Under the pieces are notes generated by a model, which was not told the DNA's origin, did not search any database, and worked only from the letters and a program-made list of their open reading frames with translations. A stretch of 64,000 bases of DNA from Gnetum montanum (lineage: Eukaryota > Streptophyta > Gnetopsida > Gnetales > Gnetaceae): the NCBI GenBank assembly GCA_015680685.1, contig MNCI01037900.1:1-64000 (forward strand), in the 5' to 3' direction. Position 1 is the stretch's first letter. Each line of letters starts with the position of its first letter. Made by a program: the position numbers and the translations under genes. Shown piece after piece: positions 56,334 through 64,000 of this stretch.

Positions 56334-58129
56334 GCGCATGAAGACATTAGGAGATGAGCAAAGAAATGTGCATAAATGTAATGTCAAACTTTATGAGATT
56401 TTTGAGGTGCCAAAGGAGGTGGGGGTGGAGTGTGCCTGATCAAAAAAGTTTGAATAACATATCATTGAAAAAAAAAGTTGAAAAAAAAAAAGCTAAATAG
56501 TTTTGAGATGTTTTTTTCAAGTTTTCATTACAATTAATTTTGAAAAATCTCTTGTGTGGGTAGAAAAATAGTTAAACCTTGCCCTTATTCAAAAGCACAA
56601 ATCTTGCCCTTATTTAGAACCACCCTTCAATGTTTTCACCTCTTATTACAAAGCTTTTTGTAAAGAGAAGGATAAAACTCTATTTAAAGGTAAAAGAATA
56701 CATCAATCAGAAATAAAGAACAAATAGCAATAAAAGCCGAAAGCTTTCCATCCTTGAACCTCCAAAACAAAAAGAAATTAATACCATGGTAAACAAATTA
56801 ATTGTTCAGCTTTCACTAAGAGACTTATTGCCTAAAGTTGTAGCTAAAAACCAAAATCTTTAAGATTATTTGACTCTTAGAGAGAGGTCATAGTTATGCT
56901 TTTCCTACCAAAAAGTACCCACAAACTAAAGCTTCCAAATAGAGTAGAGAACAAGTGGTCGAAGATGATTGTAATATGATTGTAATTCCAATATTTAAGC
57001 ATACCTTCTAAAACTATAATATGATTGTAATTCCAATATTTACTAAGCCTCCACCATGTCTTTCAAACTTATTTAAGAATTAAAGAACTAGAAATAGAAA
57101 TGGCCTAAGGAAAAGGAAGATAGTTAAGAAAGTTATTAGAAGACCAAATATTATCATTCTTAGGTTTCTTAAAATGAGCATCTAAATATCATTTCCATTA
57201 ATGCACTTTGCAATACATTTTTTAGTAAGAGAAATGAAGATCAATAACTTAGAAAGGGGGTTGAATAAGTTCCAGCCAATAAGACCCAATTCTTGCACAA
57301 TGAATGTATGTGGTTTCCAAACTTGGATATGTCCACATTCAGAGGGTAAAATCCTTACACACCTCTAAACTTTATTCCTTCAAAATATGTTTTCAAGAGC
57401 ACCACAACCTTTACAAAATTCTAAGCTTTGCTAGGGGTGTTTTCACTCAAAAACACATCCAATTCCTCAAGGTTCCAAGAAACAACAAATGTCTTTCCTT
57501 AAGAAGCACATCTAGCCCCTCAAGGCTTATAATAAGAAATAAAAATGATCAAGGAAAAAAATTAAATGAGCTTCTAATTCCTTGCTTTAAGCTCACAATA
57601 ACAACAAATGATTAAGAAAAATGAAGTACAATATTCCTCAAAGGATGTATACAATGATTACTTAATTGCTTGTACAATGCTTGTATTTTCCCATTTACGA
57701 TGTCTTTCTTTTATAGCCTTGTTCTCTCCATCTGTCTATTGAAATTCGCACAACAGCTAGTTGAGATGTCTTTTACAAGCCCAAGACATTTTATTGTATT
57801 TGCCTTATTGTAGGTGAGACATGTTGTCTAAGCTTGAGAAATTTTAACTTTTTGCAAGATGTCTTATCTTTACTTGAGATGTTTCCTCTATTGTAAAGAT
57901 ATATTGCCTGAGTCTAGAGTTTCTTAGTAGAGATGTCTTGCTGCAATGTGAGACATCTTATTATTCTTCAAAATGTCTTCTCTAGGATCTAGGATGATAT
58001 CCTTATGATTTTTTTCAAACTGTCACATCTTCTTATTGGACTTTAGCATTCTAGTTTGTTAATTCTTCCTCTTCTCTCAATCTCCTTATATGTTATGTTC
58101 ACCTTCCTTAGACTTGCAAGTTCTCACAA
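56334..58129. other. AT-rich interval with a GAGATGTCTT motif cluster
   Basis: No gene was recognised, although the left end of the minus-strand LINE may extend here. Between about 57760 and 57985, GAGATGTCTT or its reverse complement AAGACATCTC, with 0-3 changes, recurs about seven times at 15-60 bp spacing on both strands. Confidence 0.5.
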
Positions 58130-59045
58130 ACACATTAACAAATTCTCCATTTTTCAAGCTTTTGGCATACCAAAAGGTCAATAAGAAATACCTTGGCTAT
58201 AATAATTAATAAGGCCAAGTCCTCCATCTTTCTTACTACTAATGAAACTATTCTAAGCAACTATAGAAAAACCTTTTCTATGTTGCTTCAAACCAAAGAA
58301 ATCAATGAACAATACAATCAAATTTATCATAAGAAGTTTTTGAAGGAGCCTGATAACTGAAGTAATAAACATGAGTTGATTGAAGCATTTTCTTAATAAC
58401 TAAAACTTTGCCAACAATAGTGAGCTTTTTTCTTTCCATTTATCAAGCTTTTTTTTAATTTTTATCAACCACATAATTCCACAAAAAAGTAAGATTATGC
58501 TTAAAAGTAAAAGATATTCCTAAAATTTTTGAATATAAATTCTTTATTCAAGATTTTCTAAGGCCTGAGAGTAACCCACTCATCAATATTACTATTATAA
58601 TAAATAGTGTATTTTTGCCAATTGATTCAAGAGCTAGATAACATTTTAATCCTCTACTCTAACTAAAAGAGTATTGACATGTTGTAGAAATTTTTTTATC
58701 ATTAAACAAGAATAATTTGCAAAGTGCGTGTTAAGTAACTACATAGCATGATCATCAATTGAAATTTCCTTAATGATATTCCTTTATAGATCATAATGAA
58801 GAGTATGTAAAAGTAAGTCTACAACAATAATAAGAAGATAGGGAGTTAGAGAACAACCTTGATGAATTGACCATTGAAAGAAAATAAGAAACTTAATTCA
58901 AAAGTAGTAGCAGTTGAAGCATTGGCATCAATGAATAGTGTATAGCCAAGACAAATAAAATAATCACTGAATCCCAATTTATATAGATAAGAAATAATGA
59001 AATTCTATTCAATCCTATCATAAGTTGTTACATCCCTTTCAAAGA
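58130..59045 (-). pseudogene. LINE reverse transcriptase remnant
   Basis: On the minus strand, from 59040 leftward: YDRIE-NFIISYLYKLGFSDYFI, then a short insert and QGCSL/VVDLLLHTLHYDL (the -QG-PLSP-LF- region, decayed). Further on come LDKWKEKSSLLLAKF and KKDGGLGLINY. These are the landmarks, in order, of the RT domain and downstream region of plant L1-type LINEs. The catalytic YADD box was not found intact. Many stops are present. A separate 5'-truncated LINE lies at 29463-30110. Confidence 0.8.
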
Positions 59046-59407
59046 CATTGGGTATGGATGTATGATTACGATTTATATATTATGTGTGGTATTAGAAGGT
59101 TATCTAGGGTGAGTTTGTTTGTCATAATTGTACTTTATATGTTTTCATGCTTTGACATTTATGTTTAATTATGATGTCTTTACATGCTTAACTAACATGA
59201 TTATACACACTATTCCTATGCAATGTGTTTAAGACAGGTGATCTGGTTAGCAAGGATATTAGATTAGGGTACAAGAACAACTATTCAATATGTATTTATG
59301 CTTTATGTGTGACTTTAGTATTTATGCATTTGAAGTATAGCATTATGTTATGTGCTACTTAGATGTGATATTAACACATGAATGTGTAGAGTATTTGATA
59401 TGGATCT
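59046..59407. other. Interval without recognised features
   Basis: T-rich sequence between the LINE remnant and an LTR piece; nothing could be named. Confidence 0.5.
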
Positions 59408-59879
59408 TGATGAATCGTCAATTGGCTGGGATATTTGACAAAAAGTTAATTTTTGGTCAGATTCGATATCTTAGCCCCAATATCTTGGCTCCAATATCTT
59501 GGCCTCGATATCTTGGCACAATATCTTGGCCTTGTCGACTAGGCCTCATTGACGTGGCCTCGTTGATGTAAATGATGCGTTGATGAGGCACCATCGACCT
59601 AGTGTTTATTTTCGCCTATAAATACGCGTCCTCTTGTTGTGTATTGGCATTTTTTGGTCAATAGAATCGCCAAACTCTTGCAGTTTTATTCTATGGTCTT
59701 AGAGAATAGTTAGTGAGTGCCTGCAGTGTGGATCTGAGTCATTTGTATAGCATCTTATTTGAATGGCAATGTACTTGGACACATTCCATGAACGACAATA
59801 AGGTCGAGATTGATTCTTATTCATTACAGCACTCTGACTTAGGTTAAATTTACTTTCCATACAATTTATGTTTCATGTA
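59408..59879 (+). mobile_element. LTR piece of the TGATGA group, cut by element G
   Basis: It starts TGATGAATCG at 59408. The U3 holds six or so ATCTTGGC(C/T)(C/T) words (59466-59535) and then GTCGAC/CGTTGATG words, ahead of GCCTATAAATACGCG (about 59613-59627). The U5 matches the group up to the start of element G at 59880, so G appears nested in this older LTR. The rest should lie beyond the right end of the window. Confidence 0.7.
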
Positions 59880-60657
59880 TGATGAGTCGCGATATCGCGT
59901 ATGCAATATCGCATCCTGCCTCATCTTCTATAAATAAGAGGCAGCACCCTTTGTTCTAGTTAGTTAGACTTATACCCTTAGCCAAACTCTTGCAGTTTAG
60001 CCATTCTAGAGTTAGAATAATTTTTGTGTTCCCGCAGTAAGAGTCATAGAGTGAACAGATCTTTATTTGAGCAATTTGTACCTGAGCACAACTTGTGTGC
60101 AGCAATAAAGATGAACTTTGTGATAAACCTTGCAGCATATAGATTAAGCTAATTAATAATTAATTATTATTGAATATTAATGCTTTCCTAGTTAATTACT
60201 CTCTCTCTCAACCCTCAACCTCCTTAATTAAATACACTCAGTACGACTGCTTCGAGCATGCGTGTAGCACTTGGTAACCCAGTAACAATTAGCATTTGGT
60301 AATCCCAGCAACGTTGCATTGGTTCAGGATGTGTACGGCAAGTGGGAATGAATACTGGTGTTAGGAATAATCAGAACTTATTTAATGAATAGTTAATGTG
60401 AGTTAGGCACTTAGTTCTCTTTACCTCTCTTTATTAGCATAGGACATTAAAAAGATAAAAGTTATAAAAATTATATACCTCAAGCTTACTTAACCATACA
60501 ACCATGACAATACAAGTAAGTTTGGGAAGACAACGATTGATTAGCTTTGGGTGTTCCATTTGGATGCGTAAGCACTTAGTCCTTGGAGTTCGACTGGATC
60601 GCGCATGAGACGCTCGTATTCATATGGTTGAGTGTAGGGGTACCTCGCCACTCATCA
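59880..60657 (+). mobile_element. Element G: 5' LTR (778 bp)
   Basis: It starts TGATGAGTCGCG and ends CCACTCATCA. The U3 is CGCGATATCGCGTATGCAATATCGC directly after the LTR start (in part), then CTATAAATAAGAGG at about 59930. It is the same length as the solo LTR at 998-1775. The 5 bp before it are ATGTA; the matching TSD copy lies outside the window. Confidence 0.92.
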
Positions 60658-60658
60658 T

Positions 60659-60676
60659 TGGCGCCGTTGCCGGGGA
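60659..60676 (+). other. Element G: primer-binding site, tRNA-Asp, perfect
   Basis: TGGCGCCGTTGCCGGGGA is an exact complement of the last 18 nt of plant tRNA-Asp including CCA. It begins one base after the LTR. Confidence 0.95.
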
Positions 60677-60802
60677 CTTAGTTGTTTGTGCGCCACATAG
60701 AACATAGGAAATCCTTCATATCATTGAAATGCTAGAACGGACCTTTAGGGTTAATCAGAGAAAGATAAAACAATGGTACATTGCACACTGAATAAGACAA
60801 AA

Positions 60803-61590
60803 ATGTCTTCTTCTTTGCATAAGAGCACTTCACCACCTAGGACTAACACAAAAGACAGTTGGTGGCACAATACACATAACCAAGATTCGCCAATTCCTCA
60901 ACAGTTCCGTGTGGTATATACTCATCACGATGAGTATGTACCCGATTTCACCTTTATCCTCCACCAAGATGAACAACTATGTTGAAGAGACTTGGAGGGT
61001 AACATAGTGTTGCCTCCAAACCAGTCTATTTCCAACATGCTCCTTCGTGCTCTCACATGAATAGGCATGCTACTTTTATATGCGGAGTACATCGCATGCG
61101 ATCATGACACAAGGGACTATCATCCCACAAAAGCGCAACGTCAAAGGGACTTGCAACAAGAGAGTTACCACACATCCTTAAAGGGTAAATGGCCCCATAA
61201 TGTCCCACACGTCTTAAGTGAAATTAGGGATGGTAACTTGCTTCAATAGGTTCCCCACCAAATGATGTTCCCCCTCCTAACGATGGTTAGGAGGTGGTGT
61301 ATCAGAACCTCCACTCCACGGTTCACAACCCTGGTTCTCACAACCCTGGTTTTGATCCCCATGAACACAAAGTGTTCAACGAGGGAACACAAACACATGA
61401 CAAGGGTGGACGTTCTGATTGTGGTTGAGACCACCGAAGGGAAGGTAGAAAACATCATCATGACAATGGTTCTCCTTCTTCTTCACCTTCATCATCACAT
61501 TCACCCTCTCCTTCAGTGTTCGGACATAATCATAGGGAAACCAATTGTGAGGATAAGGGAAAACAGAGTGAAAAACATCGACGAGAGATG
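60803..61590 (+). pseudogene. Element G: N-terminal gag region
   Basis: The start ATG is at 60803 (MSSSLHKSTSPP). It is collinear with the intact 251-aa ORF of element D: QFRVVYTHHDEYVPDFTFIL, GNIVLPP, NMLLRAL, DTRDYHPTKAQ, then VPHVLSEIRDG. Three or more stops and frameshifts break it, and the His/Ser-rich tail appears in another frame at about 61440-61560. No capsid domain or zinc knuckle follows; the sequence passes straight to protease, so the main gag was deleted. Confidence 0.75.
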
Positions 61591-62310
61591 TACAAAGCCT
61601 AGAACTTGCCTCCATTAAGGAAGAGCAATATTTGCCTAGAGCTGGCCGACCAGTCCATCACTGTTCACTTGGGACTGGTGGAGGACATTGTTACCACTGT
61701 GTGTGGGTGGTCGTACCCAGCTGATTTCCTAGTGATACAAGTAAATAACAATAAAGAGGACTTCCCAATAATAATGTGAAGATCATGGCTAAGTACTATA
61801 GATGCATGCCTAGGAATTCGCAATCTTTCTCTAGAAATATCTAAGGAGAACAATTTTGAAAAGATCAAGAAGAAGAAGGTTCCATGCATTGCATACAGTG
61901 ATACAGGGTGCAATTGTGTGTAGGAATCATGGGTTGAGCAAAGTTTAGCATTGCCTGCATGCAACCGGTGTGCACAAGACCTTAACCTACAAAAGTGCTT
62001 GTATGCAATAGCCACACGACAAAGAGACACCCAGTGGTTGATAGCTAATCAAGTGAGCAACTCACTAACGTGCATGGAACTAATTGAGGGGATAACTTAT
62101 GCTTACACTGAATGCATAGATGCACTCGAGCAAATCTGTCGCAAACTTCCAAACCTTAACTTGGAAAAAATCAATTGGGGGAAGTTGGAAATTCCTCAAA
62201 AGTCAGTCCAGAACCTTAATAAGAAATCACTAGTCAATGTGCGATAGACCAAACCCTTCCATGAACTAAGAACGGCCTGTGCACATACTACCTCTGAGAA
62301 AGGATGACGC
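61590..62310 (+). pseudogene. Element G: protease end joined to the tail of pol
   Basis: LELADQSITVHLGLVEDIVTTVCGWSYPADFLVIQVN and DFPIIM-RSWLS (61630-61800) match the second half of the retropepsin of element C. The frame continues through 61951-62247 (RQRDTQWLIANQVS), as in C at about 12110. It then passes directly to KKSLVNV-QTKPFHELR, which in C is the very end of pol (15080-15125). RT, RNase H and integrase, about 2.85 kb in C, are missing, with the join near 62150-62200. G is a deletion derivative. Confidence 0.75.
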
Positions 62311-63820
62311 TGCTCACTCTTTCGGATCTCCTCCTCTCAACTTAGTCATGGGGGAGATCGCCACGTCTGCTAATCAATTGAGGCCGTCAGTTCTTTATTT
62401 TTAAGTTTTTGTTTTACAAATTTCTTTAACTTTTCTTGTTGTTGTTTTGCAACATCATTTATACTTTTCCATTTCTTTGTGTGATTGTCTTTGTTTGTTT
62501 GTTAGGTTTGTCACCTAATAAGTGCTCCTAATGGTAGTATAAACTGTATTCTATTTGATTGCTAATGTTTGGTTTTTACCTTTGAGTTATAATGTTGACA
62601 CTAAGGTATGGTTCTTTTGATATAACAGGCAATGAGTTCACGTCATCCACGCATCCATGAATTTCTATGATCTCCCTTGGCTTGGAACGGTACAGCCCCT
62701 TTCTTAATAATAAAACTATTAATGAATTGATGACTGGGCATTTCTCAAACTAATGAAGGACTCAGGGACTGAAAAGGGTGTGACTTCAAGGGGATTTGAT
62801 GCATTTGTGTTGGCTATTCTCTTGGATGCTTGGATGTTTTCTTCTTGAGTTTTTCTTACCATTCCAACGTTGCTCCATTGTGTGGTTCTCACAAAAAAAA
62901 AATAGAAAAAAAGTGAGAATTCAAAGCACAACCCTTAGACGCAATAATCCTTTGGGCTACAAGCACTGGTTATGGAACTAAACAAACATGTTCCCTCTAA
63001 CTAAGGCCCTCTCTCGCTTCCCACTTTTCCCTTTCTCATTTCTCAGAATGGTGGTGAGTCTTTGGTGAAGGCATTCTTGTTACTTCAAGGGGATAGATTG
63101 GTCGAGTGTATTAATGCGAAGTCACTAGATGTGGATTGTTTGAGGCTGGATTTGGAATGAGATCTACTCCGTCACATTAACCATCACTACACAAGGGGTT
63201 GTACATCACCTTGTTCTTTGGACTCCATTCCATGCTCTTCTCCTCATCATTCTTTCTCCATTTTTCACCTCATTGCCGGTTGTATCAGTAGTCTATATTT
63301 TGGTTGATGCATTGTTTTCTTTTTGGTAAACACTTGTGGTTCAGACTTTAACTCCTGCTTCCAAATGACATTTTCAGAGCCTATGGACTCTTTGAATGAG
63401 GGATTGTTAGGGCATTAAGGGCATGAGCCTACTTTGGGGAGGACCCACTGGCATTCCTATTTGGTGAATTAGTTAACATATTTTCCTTAAACATTTCTAC
63501 AATCAACCTTTATTTTGTTCATTCCCATCTTTGACATCCATTTTATCGGTGTTGCCATTGTTTCTTTTTCTCCATCTTTCTTATTTCTTATCTTTTTCCA
63601 TTCTATCGCTACTGGAGGATTGCTCTTAGTCATGGGGGTCCTGGTCCAATTTTTTCAATTTTTCCTAACCCCTACACCTTTGGTAGTCACTAGTGTTATA
63701 TCTCTAGGATTCGTATTAGCCATATCACAACTCAGCCAACTGACCTTACACTGAGGCAACGTATCAACTATATTGTGGTTTACTTATCCTTGCTCATATG
63801 TGACTGTGTTGTGTGTGTAG
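62311..63820 (+). other. Element G: spacer with PPT-like sites and conserved block
   Basis: TCATGGGGGAGAT at 62346 is followed by T-rich spacer homologous to 15230-16370. The conserved block lies at 63405-63455 (GGGCATTAAGGGCATGAGCC, then TACTTTGGGGAGGACCCACTGG). Another TCATGGGGGTCC lies at 63628-63639. I find no GCGATATCGC cassette or clear TATA box here, unlike C and F. The open 79-aa frame at 63515-63754 is hydrophobic and T-rich, probably chance. Confidence 0.65.
63405..63455 (+). promoter_or_regulatory. Conserved GGGGAGGA block of the spacer (element G copy)
   Basis: This is the best-preserved copy of the block shared with C (16367) and F (42320). Upstream, the word CTATGGACTC-TTG is also shared with C (CACAGACTCCTTG), so the conserved stretch spans about 85 bp. 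Confidence 0.6.
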
Positions 63821-64000
63821 ATGGAAATCATATAGCAATGGACTGGATCTAGAGGAAACATTTAGGATGGACTAGTGCTGGAATAGTCGTGTAAGGAACA
63901 AGAGTGATGGTGCGCTTATGAATAGACAACGAAAGACACAATCTTGGTGTCGGCAGCAACACACCTTTCTCTTTTCTCTCTCTCTTTCTCTTCTCTCTCA
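63821..64000 (+). pseudogene. Element G: start of ORF4, runs off the window
   Basis: ATG at 63821 follows GTTGTGTGTGTAG, an acceptor-like context in the same place as in F and C. The frame meets a stop after a few codons (ATGGAAATCATATAG), so this copy is also broken. The window ends in a CT-rich run. Confidence 0.5.

Noticed and set aside
60659-60676. Perfect match to the tRNA-Asp 3' end, as a possible tRNA gene
   Set aside because: Only the last 18 nt are present and in complement, directly after an LTR. It is a primer-binding site.
63515-63754. 79-aa hydrophobic frame as a membrane protein gene
   Set aside because: It lies in a T-rich spacer aligned with non-coding parts of C and F, so the hydrophobicity follows from T-rich codons.
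1-64000. Plastid or mitochondrial insertions and rRNA or tRNA genes
   Set aside because: I looked for them and recognised none.

Overview
This window looks like nuclear DNA of a seed plant, most likely a gymnosperm. It is AT-rich, gene-poor, and filled with old, stop-riddled retroelements separated by long AT-rich stretches. The gymnosperm assignment is an inference from this character; no marker gene fixes the species. Nine or so single N positions mark joins in the assembly, and several are flanked by duplicated or inverted copies of the adjoining sequence.

Host genes. (1) A leucine-rich-repeat receptor kinase at 31038-34444, non-RD (HCD in place of HRD), with one 94-bp intron. It is intact except for one frameshift in the LRR region; a 2-nt deletion explains this exactly and would give 1104 residues. 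(2) A decayed NLR resistance-gene copy just downstream (about 35560-37560). (3) The first exon of a probable plastid-targeted membrane protein on the minus strand (55423-56043), next to a CpG-rich promoter. (4) A short intron-like, unrecognised coding remnant at 4395-5850.

Retroelements. Most of the window belongs to one group of Ty3/gypsy elements of Athila/Tat character. Their LTRs begin TGATGA and end CTCATCA, and the primer-binding site matches the 3' end of tRNA-Asp. The order is LTR, PBS, gag, (protease-RT-RNase H-integrase), non-coding spacer, an extra ORF in the env position (called ORF4 here), PPT (TCATGGGGGTA), LTR. The copies are: solo LTR 998-1775 (TSD CCTTA); B (minus, about 6641-9943); C (plus, 11640-20676, the only one with a decayed full pol); D (minus, gag plus LTR, 23255-25161); solo LTR 25475-26513 (TSD TATAG); LTR piece 26958-27345; F (plus, 38606-46870, complete, TSD ACTAC, no pol); H (minus, 47361-50120); LTR piece 59408-59879; and G (plus, from 59880, pol deleted, runs off the window). 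Ty1/copia, chromovirus and two LINE remnants are also present.

Most interesting signal. In C and F the spacer before ORF4 carries a cassette of short palindromic or iterated motifs followed by a TATA box, laid out like the U3 of an LTR. In each element the motif type matches that element's own LTR (GCGATATCGC words in F, GATCC/ATCAACAC words in C). In C, F and G the ORF4 start codon is directly preceded by a splice-acceptor-like AG. A conserved block of about 60-85 bp containing GGGGAGGA lies upstream in C, F and G. I infer that the env-position ORF may be expressed by an internal U3-like promoter and/or by splicing. Non-autonomous copies that lost pol still keep gag, this control region and ORF4.
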